Shown: positions 9,801 to 18,305, counted from the first letter of the stretch. The stretch: DNA of 64,000 nucleotides from Bacteroidota bacterium (GCA_016706595.1 JADJJH010000002.1:868001-932000), one strand, 5' to 3'. Notes: a model not told the origin generated them from the sequence alone. Made by a program: numbers and translations.

Positions 9801-10374
9801 ATTGTTGTGTATTTCCTTCGGGTTGAAAGGGGATCGTGTTATCGGTAATAGCGCCGGTTATAAAAATGCTATCACCGAGTTCGCCTTGCATTTGCAAATT
9901 AAATTGTGAATTTAGAACGATATCTTGGCTATTGCCAAAAGATAGCATCCGGCCAAAACTTCCATTATAATCCATATTACCAAAATCAACAAATGGGGTT
10001 TTTGTATTGGCTTGAACGGCATTATAATAATACGACTGCACTACAAATGAGCTGTCTACCCAACTTTTATTTTTATGAAAAAATGGAGAACCTAGATTTT
10101 CATAAAATACTCGGTAGCTGATAAGTAAACTATCGGCAACTGGTATTTTATTTAAGTAAAGGATAGATGCCCCATAATTTACATGATATTCAGAAGTGTC
10201 ATAGCCAATGAGTTGAACTGAACCAGGCACAATGCTAAGGGTATCAATCTGAATGGCATTGCCCATCGTGCTAAGTTTGCGCGTGCGGAAGTTGCTCACT
10301 TCAATATCCTGCGCTTCTAAGGCGTGAGTACAAAGCAGCAGTGAAAGTATGTAAATAATTATCCGGTAGATCAA
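6895..10374 (-). CDS. Large outer-membrane / SprA-like secreted protein
   Basis: 1159 residues. The signal peptide IYRIIIYILSLLLCTHALEAQ is read from a TTG start at 10374; there is an in-frame stop shortly upstream and no ATG before residue 37, so TTG is the best start. Residues about 30-350 form a beta-rich N-terminal domain with the segments VYIDGIIQKRGEDYDYVIDY and IIFMPRRIITKDLRLSVEFE, which I associate with SprA-type proteins. The remainder alternates aromatic and polar residues and ends RASVRAIF, typical of an outer-membrane barrel with a terminal Phe. Much shorter than true SprA (over 2000 residues). Possible roles are secretion or a surface barrel; function not established. Confidence 0.7.
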   Translation of the reverse strand: MIYRIIIYILSLLLCTHALEAQDIEVSNFRTRKLSTMGNAIQIDTLSIVPGSVQLIGYDTSEYHVNYGASILYLNKIPVADSLLISYRVFYENLGSPFFHKNKSWVDSSFVVQSYYYNAVQANTKTPFVDFGNMDYNGSFGRMLSFGNSQDIVLNSQFNLQMQGELGDSIFITGAITDNTIPFQPEGNTQQLQEFDKVFIQLQKRKASLIAGDYDIKKPEGYFMNFYKRVQGVFLSNSFTTSKHGENKIALAASLAKGKFVRNILTAIEGNQGPYKLTGPNGEQYFVVLAGTERVYIDGIIQKRGEDYDYVIDYNTAEIIFMPRRIITKDLRLSVEFEFSDRNYINSLLYLNNEWKINHKVQLRLNVYSNQDAKNQSVQQTLDANQKIFLKQIGDSIQNAYYPSVKYEDTFSNNRILYRKTDTSVNAIVYANVYIFSVDKDSAKYSLSFSYVGEGKGNYIQSINSSNGRVYAWVAPLNGIPTGNYEPVVVLVTPKKLQMISLGSTMQLDSNKVLQLETALSNSDPNTFSLKDNDQHIGLAARLHYQEERLLNKKQQIKLQSTISYEFVQDRFKPLERFRQVEFNRDWNVPLASISQNEHLGFIHLALVKNNLGRVSYQFGTYLRGAMFTGTQHVALIEVRKKTYFAQAKADYMQQNTNTYSGNFFRPTLHIEKRFEKLNSILVGTKFFAENNALRDAISDTLTKSAFSFDVLNVYVKTKEAAKNPTMLEYIHRNDQFAKNNNFVQATDGHTFSLQSKIESIKNQTLQLTATHRILLINDSTLTPLKPEHNSLGRLEYNFSLISGLITGNSLYEFGLGQEQKREFAYVEVPAGQGIYVWRDYNLDSLKQLNEFELAIFPDEKLYIKIFTPTNQYVKAKYSLYNQNISINPSAIIRHPKKKSFALLISKFFLQSAIQLNNRFLSEAGFAQYNPFIKSFSDSTLISNASSLVNSIFFNRFSNVWGIDYIRSTGKNKTLLNYGVDSRRNTENLVRGRYNLNRKITVALLYKSGSKSALSPFLENRNYTLQLQSIEPSITFLLLKNQLRILTAYKYDERNNAAMYGGEMAIANNLNLDIKYNIISSGVAGLKFTYSTIQYNGLENTGLSYTMLDGLQKGSNLLWQANFSKRVSKNIEMNLEYEGRKSASNAVIHTGRASVRAIF

Positions 10375-10530
10375 ACCTTGAACTTGTTTCAGTTAACGAT
10401 TAAAAGTAAAGATAATGTATAGGAACTCCTTATTTTTTTATGATGTGAGTATGTTTTGCTAAAGGATAATTATAATTGTAGATAATTGATTTTGAAGTAT
10501 TATATTTAGTTTCTGTAAGAATTTTAAGAT

Positions 10531-11547
10531 ATGCAAAATAAAAACAGGCGACTTTTTCTTGTTATTGGAAGTTTGCTTTTTCTTTCAATTCCCTTTATGT
10601 TTTCGCCCCATTCGTTACTACATACACAAGATGTATTTCATCCGCATTTTTTAAAGGAAATTTTTAGTTATGCATTAGTTTTGATATTTTTTTACATTAA
10701 TTATAACTATCTTTTTTCGGCATATTACCTGAGAAAAAAGTACGGATTGTATGCTTTGATTCTTTTTATAGCATTTTTAATCTGCACTTTTTTACCGGTG
10801 CTGCTCATTTTTAAAAAATTCATTCCAGATACTTCAATTGATATTCATGGACCATTCATGAATTCATTTTTCTATGATGTAAATCGCAGTTTTTTTCTGT
10901 TTGTAAGCGGCGCTTTTGCATCGTTTTCATTTTGTATGAGCGACCATCTTAAGCAAGTAAATAAAGACCGTATTAATGCGGAGTTATCGTATTTGAAGGC
11001 ACAAATGAATCCACATTTTTTATTTAATACCCTCAATAGCATTTATTCTTTAGCTATCGTAAAATCAAATCTAACGCCTACTGCAATTGTAAAATTATCG
11101 GGTATGATGCGATATGCGATTAGTGAAACGGCAGATAAGTTTGTGCCCTTGCAAAAGGAGATGAATTATATTGATAGTTATATCGATTTGCAAAAAATGC
11201 GTTTGGGCGAAACGGCTTTTGTAAATTATTCTTTTAGCGGTTCGGTTGAAGGGAAGGTGATCGCGCCTTTAGTGCTTATTCCTTTTATTGAAAATGCATT
11301 TAAGCATGGAGTGAATCCTGAAGAGACTTCGCAGATTGATATTCAAATTAGTGTTTCGGATACGCATCTCTATTTGCACGTGTTCAATTTAAAAGTTCCT
11401 CACCGAATGGATAAAGAATCTCAGTCGGGGATTGGGCTTGAAAATGGGAAACATCAACTTCATTATCTCTACCCTAAAAAACATATGTTGAAGATTGATA
11501 ATAATAATTTTAGTTTTACAGTAAATCTAAATCTTGATCTTATATGA
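10531..11547 (+). CDS. LytS/YehU-type sensor histidine kinase
   Basis: 338 residues. Four predicted membrane helices (about 8-24, 43-62, 72-95, 117-135) with no large extracellular domain are followed by a His_kinase (PF06580-type) region: phospho-acceptor His162 in KAQMNPHFLFNTLNSIYSL, N box IPFIENAFKHGVNP (about 250-263) and G box SGIGLENGKHQL (about 299-310). It phosphorylates the LytTR regulator encoded next, whose ATG overlaps this stop codon (ATGA). The stimulus is unknown. The genes downstream are T9SS cargo, but a regulatory link is inference only. Confidence 0.9.
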   Translation: MQNKNRRLFLVIGSLLFLSIPFMFSPHSLLHTQDVFHPHFLKEIFSYALVLIFFYINYNYLFSAYYLRKKYGLYALILFIAFLICTFLPVLLIFKKFIPDTSIDIHGPFMNSFFYDVNRSFFLFVSGAFASFSFCMSDHLKQVNKDRINAELSYLKAQMNPHFLFNTLNSIYSLAIVKSNLTPTAIVKLSGMMRYAISETADKFVPLQKEMNYIDSYIDLQKMRLGETAFVNYSFSGSVEGKVIAPLVLIPFIENAFKHGVNPEETSQIDIQISVSDTHLYLHVFNLKVPHRMDKESQSGIGLENGKHQLHYLYPKKHMLKIDNNNFSFTVNLNLDLI

Positions 11548-12248
11548 TGAAAGCAATTGCCTTAGACGATGAACCCTTAGCATTAACGGTAATCGATTCG
11601 TTTTGTGAGCAAAACGAGAAAGTTCAGTTGGTAAAATCTTTTTTAAAACCGAATGATGCATTGCGGTATATCGAAAATTTTCCTGTTGATTTAATCTTTC
11701 TGGATATTCAAATGCCGTCTGTTTCTGGTATCGATTTTTTTAGAGATTTGAAACGTGATATCATGGTAATATTTACAACAGCCCATAGTGAATATGCAAT
11801 TGAAGGATTTAATTTAAATGCGATTGATTATTTACTAAAACCATTTACTATCGATCGTTTCAATCAAGCTGTATTGAAAGCCTACGAATTTTATAATTAT
11901 ACGAACAATGCAAGCAATACAAAGCAGCCCTATATTTATATACGTGCCGATTATAGTTTATTGAAAATTGATTTACTAGATATTATTTATATAGAAGGAT
12001 TAAACGATTATTTGCGAATTCATTTACGAAATCAAAAACCGGTGGTTGCCCGCATGACGCTTAAGGCTTTGTATGAAAAATTACCCGCAAACGACTTCTT
12101 ACGCGTTCATCGATCTTATATCGTTTCGATGTTATCTATCCTGAAAATCACCGGAAAAATTATGCATATTAAAGTGAACGATAATGTGGTTCAATTACAA
12201 ATAGGCAAGAGTTATGAGGATGAAGTGTATCGTGTTTGTAAAATGTAA
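11544..12248 (+). CDS. LytTR-family response regulator
   Basis: 234 residues. The receiver domain (2-118) has acidic pocket DDE (8-10), phospho-acceptor Asp54 in FLDIQMP, the conserved Thr in FTTAHSEYA and Lys in YLLKPF. A LytTR DNA-binding domain (about 135-234) follows, with IIYIEGLNDYLRIHL and FLRVHRSYIVS. It overlaps the kinase gene by four bases, so the pair is translationally coupled. Two adjacent ATGs (11544, 11547) are possible starts. Confidence 0.93.
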   Translation: MMKAIALDDEPLALTVIDSFCEQNEKVQLVKSFLKPNDALRYIENFPVDLIFLDIQMPSVSGIDFFRDLKRDIMVIFTTAHSEYAIEGFNLNAIDYLLKPFTIDRFNQAVLKAYEFYNYTNNASNTKQPYIYIRADYSLLKIDLLDIIYIEGLNDYLRIHLRNQKPVVARMTLKALYEKLPANDFLRVHRSYIVSMLSILKITGKIMHIKVNDNVVQLQIGKSYEDEVYRVCKM

Positions 12249-12494
12249 ATAGATAATTTATGATAGAAAGTTGTTTAACCTCAAAATTTCAATCGTCTAT
12301 CCATAAATTATAGGTTTGAATATCATGAATTATCTTTATTTGTAGTTAAGTTAATTGACCTACAATCTGCTTCAGTAATTCTTTAACGCTTCCTTCATTT
12401 TTTTGAAACCAATAAATAAGACGGAATTCTGTGCCGATTTTTAGAAATGTTAACTGATAATTTGATAATCTTAGCTTAATAAAAAAAACATCTT

Positions 12495-14177
12495 ATGCGT
12501 AAACTTTTTTCGATGACTTTATTGGTTCTTGCTTTTCATGCTACCAATGCCCAACAATTTAATGGATACACTTTATATAGCGCTATGAATGGTTCAACAG
12601 CCACATTAATGGATACGTTTCAGAACACATTTAAAACCTGGACTAGTTTACCTGCGCAAACTGGTTACTCATCGTATCTAGAACCAGGTGGCATATTAAC
12701 CAGATCGGCTAAAGCAACAGGTGTTTCTTTTACCGGTGGTCCCATATGCGGTAAAGTACAAAAACACGACTATGCCGGTAACTTGATTTGGGATTATACT
12801 TATTCAACAACGAATTATTGCACACACCATGATATTTGTCCGATGCCAAATGGCAATGTTTTAGTAATTGCTTACGAAAGAAAAACCGCTACTGAAGTGA
12901 CCGCAGTTGGTGGAAATAGCGCGATTGAAATGTGGCCAGATAAAATTGTAGAAATTCAACCTACAGGAGCCACAACCGGAAATGTTGTTTGGGAATGGCA
13001 TGCATGGGATCACTTAATGCAAAGTGTTGATGCGGCAAAACCTAACTATGTGCCCGCAGCGCAAATGATAGATCATCCGGAATCATTAAACATCAATTAT
13101 AAACAAGCAAAAGATTGGATGCACATGAATGGGGTTGATTATAATCCAATTTTGGATCAGGTAGCTTTTAGTTCTCATAACTTAAACGAATGGTATATCA
13201 TCGATCATAGTACAACAACTGCCGAAGCCGCTACACATCTTGGTGGAAATTCAGGAAGAGGTGGCGATATCTTGTATCGTTGGGGAAATCCTGTTGCTTA
13301 TGGAGGAACCGGAACTGCCATATTAAATGTTACCCATGATGCACACTGGATACCAGAAGGCGTGCCCAATGCAGGACGATTAGTTGGGTTTAATAATAAA
13401 GGTGTTTCCTCAACAGCATCCTCAGTTGATCAAGTGATTACTCCTGTGAGTGGATATACTTATACAAAAACAGCAGGACAAGCGTTTGGCCCAACAACCT
13501 ATACAAGCAGACATGCAGTAAATGGATATTCCAGCAACATGGGCAGTTCAGAGCAATTGCCAAACGGAAATATGCTTGTTTGTGTGGCTACCTCAGGTAA
13601 AATTTATGAAGTGGATGCAGCAGGTACTCAACTATGGACTAAAACCATTTCAGGTAGTTCACTTCCTCAAGCCCATATATACGATAGTTGTTATATTTTT
13701 AATACACCACCGGCTATTCCCACAATTACTTCAAACAGTACTGTACTTACTTCAAGTACTGCAACAACTTACCAATGGTATTTAGATGGTGTGTTGATTG
13801 TAGGTGCTAATAGTCAAACCTACACACCCACTGCAGGGGGTATTTATGTGGTAAGAATTACAGATGCCAATGGTTGTGTATATCGTTACTCGGCAGGAAC
13901 TAAGTTTACGTATATTGCTGCTGGATTACATGAAAAAGATTTATCGGCACGCATAGAAGTTTATCCAAACCCAACCAATGGGAAATTAAACATCATGGAT
14001 AATGGTCAACTAGGGAAAAACTTCACAGTGAGTGTATATGATATGTATGGTCGTTTGTTGATGAATTTCAGTAATCAAAACCAGCTGGATGTATCGTCGC
14101 TTGCAAACGGAATGTATACTTTATTGATACATGCAGAAAATGGAATGGCCACTAAAAAAATTAATCTCACCAAATAA
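12495..14177 (+). CDS. Arylsulfotransferase-like T9SS cargo protein
   Basis: 560 residues. Signal peptide MRKLFSMTLLVLAFHATNAQ. Residues about 60-395 look like the six-bladed propeller of arylsulfate sulfotransferases: HHDICPMPNGNVLVIAYE, VVWEWHAWDHLM, DWMHMNGVDYNP, NVTHDAHWIPEG and MGSSEQLPNGNMLVCVA. Such enzymes move sulfate between phenolic compounds, but I cannot confirm the catalytic His for this subgroup. Residues about 400-460 are an Ig-like domain (TTYQWYLDGVLIVGANSQTY) and about 480-560 a T9SS type A sorting domain (IEVYPNPTNGKLNI ... LANGMYTLLI). First of three adjacent T9SS cargo genes. Confidence 0.82.
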   Translation: MRKLFSMTLLVLAFHATNAQQFNGYTLYSAMNGSTATLMDTFQNTFKTWTSLPAQTGYSSYLEPGGILTRSAKATGVSFTGGPICGKVQKHDYAGNLIWDYTYSTTNYCTHHDICPMPNGNVLVIAYERKTATEVTAVGGNSAIEMWPDKIVEIQPTGATTGNVVWEWHAWDHLMQSVDAAKPNYVPAAQMIDHPESLNINYKQAKDWMHMNGVDYNPILDQVAFSSHNLNEWYIIDHSTTTAEAATHLGGNSGRGGDILYRWGNPVAYGGTGTAILNVTHDAHWIPEGVPNAGRLVGFNNKGVSSTASSVDQVITPVSGYTYTKTAGQAFGPTTYTSRHAVNGYSSNMGSSEQLPNGNMLVCVATSGKIYEVDAAGTQLWTKTISGSSLPQAHIYDSCYIFNTPPAIPTITSNSTVLTSSTATTYQWYLDGVLIVGANSQTYTPTAGGIYVVRITDANGCVYRYSAGTKFTYIAAGLHEKDLSARIEVYPNPTNGKLNIMDNGQLGKNFTVSVYDMYGRLLMNFSNQNQLDVSSLANGMYTLLIHAENGMATKKINLTK

Positions 14178-14187
14178 TTTATTCATC

Positions 14188-15180
14188 ATGAGAAGTTTAT
14201 TATTCGTTTTATTAGCGTTGAATGCCTTGTCTGTATCGGCTAAAAAAGTAATGTTTTCAGTAGATATGAGTGGCCAAATTAAAAGTGTGAATGGCATTCA
14301 TATTTGGGGCGACTTTCAATCGGTGGCGGGTTTTGGCGCCGACTTTACCCCTAACACTTGCTTGATGGTACAAGATGCTTTAGATACTAATATCTTTCAT
14401 TTTACAGTAGATATTCCCGCTTTCGTAAAGTATGATTATAAATTTATTAATGGCGATCAAGGCTATGAGGTAGAAGTGATCCCAGTTGAAGCTCAAGTAG
14501 GTTATAGCTTTAATGATAATCGATGGATTTATGTAGATTCATTAAATACCGACACCCTTAAATTGCCTGCTTTTGTTTTTGGTGCAAATTGTGCGCAAGG
14601 GATGAATTTAATTCGCTTTAAAGTAGATATGACTTCACAAGCTTCAACAGCTGATGGGGTTCACGTTGCCGGAAATTTTCAGGGCAATGATCCCGCTACA
14701 ACTCGATTGTATAGTTTCGGCGATAATGTTTTTGAGATCATAGCCTATATGACAGCAGGTTCAACATATACCTATAAATATTATTATGGAAATACGGCTT
14801 CAACCGTCGAAACGGTTCCTTCGGCATGCGCAGTAGCCGGCGATAGAAGCCTGGCATTGATTATGGATACCGTGCTTACTAAAGTTTGTTTTTCCAGTTG
14901 TGGAACTTGTTATCCAAGTACTGTGCAAAATACAGAAGTTTCTTCATTAGAATTTTATCCAAACCCAATGCAAACTTCTATACAAATTTATTTCAACGAC
15001 CAAAGTACTTTTCATCATGTAGTGGTTTTAGATCAACAAGGCAGGCAAGTACAAAAGGTATTGAATGTTGTTGGCAGTATCTATCAATTACAACGGAATC
15101 AATTAACAAGTGGATATTATATTTTATCGGTAATGAATGATGCAGGTATTAAAACGAACCACAAGTTGATAGTGGAATAA
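14188..15180 (+). CDS. T9SS cargo with two starch-binding-like Ig-fold domains
   Basis: 330 residues from the ATG at 14188, chosen because MRSLLFVLLALNALSVSAKK is a signal peptide; an upstream in-frame ATG lies inside the previous gene. Two repeated Ig-like units (about 20-120 and 145-250) begin MFSVDMSGQIKSVNGIHIWG and IRFKVDMTSQASTADGVHVA, each with a YDYKF/YTYKY strand, resembling glycogen/starch-binding early-set (CBM48/AMPK-like) or SusE/F-type folds. A Cys-rich linker (CFSSCGTC) precedes the T9SS type A domain (LEFYPNPMQTSIQIYF ... LTSGYYILSV). Starts 10 bases after the arylsulfotransferase stop. Binding of glycan is inference. Confidence 0.78.
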   Translation: MRSLLFVLLALNALSVSAKKVMFSVDMSGQIKSVNGIHIWGDFQSVAGFGADFTPNTCLMVQDALDTNIFHFTVDIPAFVKYDYKFINGDQGYEVEVIPVEAQVGYSFNDNRWIYVDSLNTDTLKLPAFVFGANCAQGMNLIRFKVDMTSQASTADGVHVAGNFQGNDPATTRLYSFGDNVFEIIAYMTAGSTYTYKYYYGNTASTVETVPSACAVAGDRSLALIMDTVLTKVCFSSCGTCYPSTVQNTEVSSLEFYPNPMQTSIQIYFNDQSTFHHVVVLDQQGRQVQKVLNVVGSIYQLQRNQLTSGYYILSVMNDAGIKTNHKLIVE

Positions 15181-15254
15181 TATTGCTAAGTTTGGAATCG
15201 TGTAAAGCATGGCTTTTTTACCCACGAAGTGATTCATTGTATAATTCAAAATGT

Positions 15255-17525
15255 ATGAGAAAGAAAATTATACCGCTAGGTATTTTATTGTATGTACTGT
15301 TTACTTCAAATATAGTATTAGCTCAAGGCTTATATGATGTAAATACCATTCAAAAAATTGAAATTACCTTTCCACAAGTGAATTGGGATTATCAAATGGA
15401 TACCGCAAAAATTGGAGATGAAGGATATTTGATGGCTTCCGAAGTTAAAATAAATGGTATCGCGTATGATAGCGTAGGTGTAAAGTATAAAGGCAATAGT
15501 TCATACGATTCAAGTAAATTAAAAAACCCCTTGCATATTCAGTTTGATGAATTTAAAGAGCATAAACATGATGGCTATACCGATATTAAATTAAGTAATG
15601 GCTATGGAGATCCATCATTGATACGAGAAGTTCTATCGTACGAAATTCTGAAAAATTATATGCATTGTTCTAAGGCAAATTTTGCACAAGTTTATATTAA
15701 TGGAAACTATGTGGGTTTATATTCTAGTGCCGAAAATGTAGACAAGAATTTTTGTGCCGATCATTTTTATTCATCACAAAATACCTTCTTTAAATGCAAC
15801 CCAACAGTTAATCCTGGTCCTACCACAAAAAGCAATTATAAGTATATTAACAACGACACTAGTTCGTACGAATTGTACTACGAATTAAAATCGAAACTAG
15901 GCTGGCTTGAATTGGTTCAACTTTGCGATTCGGTTACCAACAATACCGCAAGTTTAGAAAATGTGATGGATATGGATAGAGTGATTTGGATGCTTGCCTT
16001 TAATAATCTGTTGGTGAATTTAGATAGTTACAGCGGCGTATTTGCTCAAAATCACTATGTATATAAAGACAATACGCAACATTTTAATCCAATTATTTGG
16101 GACTTAAACATGTCATTCGGTGCTTTCCCTTTTGCAGGGGCTGGTGCAACATCAATGGGTGCCTTATCGGTTTCGGGTGAACAACAGTTTGCTATTGATA
16201 ATCATGCAACAGATACTTTTTGGCCCTTGATTAATGCAGTTCAGGGTAATGCTACTTACAAAAAGAAGTATGTAGCTCATATGCGAACCATCATGAATGA
16301 ATATTTTGCGAATCCGGCTTACGAAACAATTGCCTCGCAATTAACCACAATCATTGATACCGCTGTTCAATCTGACGCAAATAAATTTTATACCTACACA
16401 CAGTTTCAACAAGCCATGGATTCATCGACATTGCAAGGCACTTATTATATCCCTGGTATAAAGCAATTGATGAATGCTCGGGTTATTTATCTTCAATCAC
16501 GACCAGAATTTACGGCCATCACGCCAGTCATTTCATCTATTACTTCAAGTATAGCAAACCCATTATTTGCAAGCACATTCACAATCACCGCAAATATTGC
16601 TAATGCGTTGAGCAGTGATGTCTGGTTAGCTTATCGATATGATAAAACCTTGAAATTTGAAAAGGTAAATATGTTTGATGATGGTGCACATAATGATGGT
16701 GCAGCAAATGATAATGTGTTTGGCATTGATCTAAGCATGCAAGGAGGTCAAATGCAATATTATATCTATGCACAAAACGCAAATGCAGGGATATTTTCAC
16801 CTGAACGAGCCGAGCACGAATTTCATGTACTTCATGCAGCATCTAGTCTGCCAACTGCTGGCACGATAGTCATCAACGAATTATTAGCAAGCAATGCAAC
16901 CCATTCGGTTGATGAATATAATCAACGTGAAGATTGGATTGAGCTCTATAATACTAGTTCGCAACTCATTAATTTAGATGGTGTTTTTTTATCAGACGAC
17001 ATCAATACACTTAACAAATGGCAATTTCCTGCAGGTACTACCATTCAACCAAATGGATATATTACGGTTTGGGCAGACGATGATGAATCACAACAAGTGC
17101 TGCATACTAATTTCAATTTAAATAAAGATAGTGGTATCTTAATATTAAGTAATACCACTTCCATACTTGATAGCATTTCATTTTTTAATCAGCAAAGTGA
17201 TACTTCATTTGGGAGATATCCAAATGGCACCGGAAGTTTTGTGCAGATGAATACAACTTATGCAGCAGTAAATAATAATTATCCATTATCGATTAATAAC
17301 TATCAACCCTCTGCAGAATTTATTTTGTATCCGAATCCAACAGACGGTTTAGTAAATATTCGTTCTTCGTATTCCTCTTCAATTCAAGTGTATACCATAC
17401 AAGGCAAGTTAGTTTTTGAAGGGAAAATCAATGAAGGTGAATTGCAAATTAATGTGAGTGGCTGGCCAGTTGGTGTTTACTTTGCAAAATGTGGAACAAG
17501 CACTTCTAAGTTGGTGGTGAGATAA
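15255..17525 (+). CDS. CotH kinase family protein with lamin-tail and T9SS domains
   Basis: 756 residues from the ATG at 15255 (signal peptide MRKKIIPLGILLYVLFTSNIVLAQ); an earlier in-frame start has no signal sequence. Residues about 35-420 are a CotH domain: VKYKGNSSYDSSKLKNPLHI, DIKLSNGYGDPSLIREVLSY and WDLNMSFGAFP. CotH proteins are atypical kinases that phosphorylate spore-coat or secreted proteins. After an Ig-like segment, residues about 535-680 form a lamin-tail domain (VINELLASNATHSVDE, EDWIELYNTSSQLINLDG). The last 75 residues are a T9SS type A domain (FILYPNPTDGLVNI). Last of the three-gene cargo cluster. Confidence 0.88.
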   Translation: MRKKIIPLGILLYVLFTSNIVLAQGLYDVNTIQKIEITFPQVNWDYQMDTAKIGDEGYLMASEVKINGIAYDSVGVKYKGNSSYDSSKLKNPLHIQFDEFKEHKHDGYTDIKLSNGYGDPSLIREVLSYEILKNYMHCSKANFAQVYINGNYVGLYSSAENVDKNFCADHFYSSQNTFFKCNPTVNPGPTTKSNYKYINNDTSSYELYYELKSKLGWLELVQLCDSVTNNTASLENVMDMDRVIWMLAFNNLLVNLDSYSGVFAQNHYVYKDNTQHFNPIIWDLNMSFGAFPFAGAGATSMGALSVSGEQQFAIDNHATDTFWPLINAVQGNATYKKKYVAHMRTIMNEYFANPAYETIASQLTTIIDTAVQSDANKFYTYTQFQQAMDSSTLQGTYYIPGIKQLMNARVIYLQSRPEFTAITPVISSITSSIANPLFASTFTITANIANALSSDVWLAYRYDKTLKFEKVNMFDDGAHNDGAANDNVFGIDLSMQGGQMQYYIYAQNANAGIFSPERAEHEFHVLHAASSLPTAGTIVINELLASNATHSVDEYNQREDWIELYNTSSQLINLDGVFLSDDINTLNKWQFPAGTTIQPNGYITVWADDDESQQVLHTNFNLNKDSGILILSNTTSILDSISFFNQQSDTSFGRYPNGTGSFVQMNTTYAAVNNNYPLSINNYQPSAEFILYPNPTDGLVNIRSSYSSSIQVYTIQGKLVFEGKINEGELQINVSGWPVGVYFAKCGTSTSKLVVR

Positions 17526-17526
17526 A

Positions 17527-17579
17527 ATATGCTGATGTGTTATTATGCAAATATGCTGATGTGATAATATGCTGATATG
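17527..17579 (+). repeat. Short tandem repeat after CotH gene
   Basis: ATATGCTGATGTG occurs at 17527 and 17551 and ATATGCTGATATG at 17567, beginning one base after the CotH stop codon. Confidence 0.75.
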
Positions 17580-17629
17580 ATTCGATAACTATTTGAACTT
17601 CAATCACCCTTCATTTCTATAATCTATAT

Positions 17630-17800
17630 TTTGGGTGCGCCCCTGAAGTGTCCCAAAAGCAGATCATCTTGTTTAAAAGTGACATTTCTTTTGCTTTTGG
17701 TACTACCTCGGGGCCGGGCTTTCACTGCAATCTTTTGCTCGTACCTCACAAAAGTATTTCCGTTCTATCCCTCGCACGATGCGAAGATTCAAATATAATT
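17630..17800 (-). repeat. Dispersed Bacteroidota-type intergenic repeat, copy 1
   Basis: A GC-richer island containing GGTGCGCCCC, GGGGCCGGGC and TTCTATCCCTCGCACGATG. On the minus strand it reads GGATAG-A-CGGAAA ... AAAGATTGCAGTGAAAGCCC ... GGGGCGCACC, a pattern I recall as a common intergenic repeat in this phylum. An inverted repeat (CCCAAAAGCA ... TGCTTTTGG) interrupts it. Resemblance to the repeat is from memory. Confidence 0.45.
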
Positions 17801-17949
17801 TGTAAGCATATACCAAAATGAAAATATCAAAGCATTCTAGGTTGCAATGATTTAAAGCAGAACTGATGGAAGTTTGAAAGGATTGCTTATAATCCATATA
17901 AATGAATTTAAAAAAGAAAAGAATCTCTCTGCGTTCTTTTGTAAGCAAG

Positions 17950-18285
17950 CCCCTCTACTTCTTTTTTTCTCTGCGGCAAAAAAAATAAGTAAGCAGTATT
18001 TAGTAGGCAGTTGGCAGTATAATACGAAATTCGTTTCAACATAAAAGTACCAAAGGTGCTTTCAACTATTAATAAAAAACATAGAAGAAAACCTCTGCGG
18101 ACTCTTTAACCATCAAGCCTCTGCTTCTCCCTTCTCTGCGGTAAAAAATAAAAACTCCGTTGTGAAAAAAAGCGGCAAATTACAAACTGCCACGTTCCTC
18201 GAAGTGACAGGTACTTAACGCTACAAACCCCTCTGCTTCTCTTTTTCTCCGCGGTAAAAAATAAAAACTCCGCCGTAAAAAAAAA
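17950..18285 (+). repeat. Three degenerate CTCTGCGG repeat units
   Basis: Units at about 17950-17990, 18118-18170 and 18230-18285 share CCTCTGCTTCTC, CTCTGCGGTAAAAAATA and AAAACTCCG. Units 2 and 3 are about 90 percent identical by eye; unit 1 is more diverged. Spacers are unequal and unrelated, so this is not a CRISPR array. Confidence 0.7.
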
Positions 18286-18305
18286 GTGCTGCAATTGCAG
18301 CACTT
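18276..18305 (-). terminator. Rho-independent terminator of ndk
   Basis: A perfect 22-base palindrome at 18284-18305 (AAGTGCTGCAA and its complement) is followed on the minus strand by a run of T. It lies 24 bases after the ndk stop codon. Confidence 0.85.

Noticed and set aside
16600..16842. 80-residue open frame on the minus strand, His-rich
   Set aside because: Antisense to the CotH gene; composition is that of a shadow frame.
17703..17948. 81-residue minus-strand frame
   Set aside because: Lies in the repeat-rich interval and overlaps the GC-richer dispersed repeat; no domain or promoter.
17950..18285. Possible CRISPR array
   Set aside because: Only three units of unequal spacing and imperfect identity, and no cas genes nearby.
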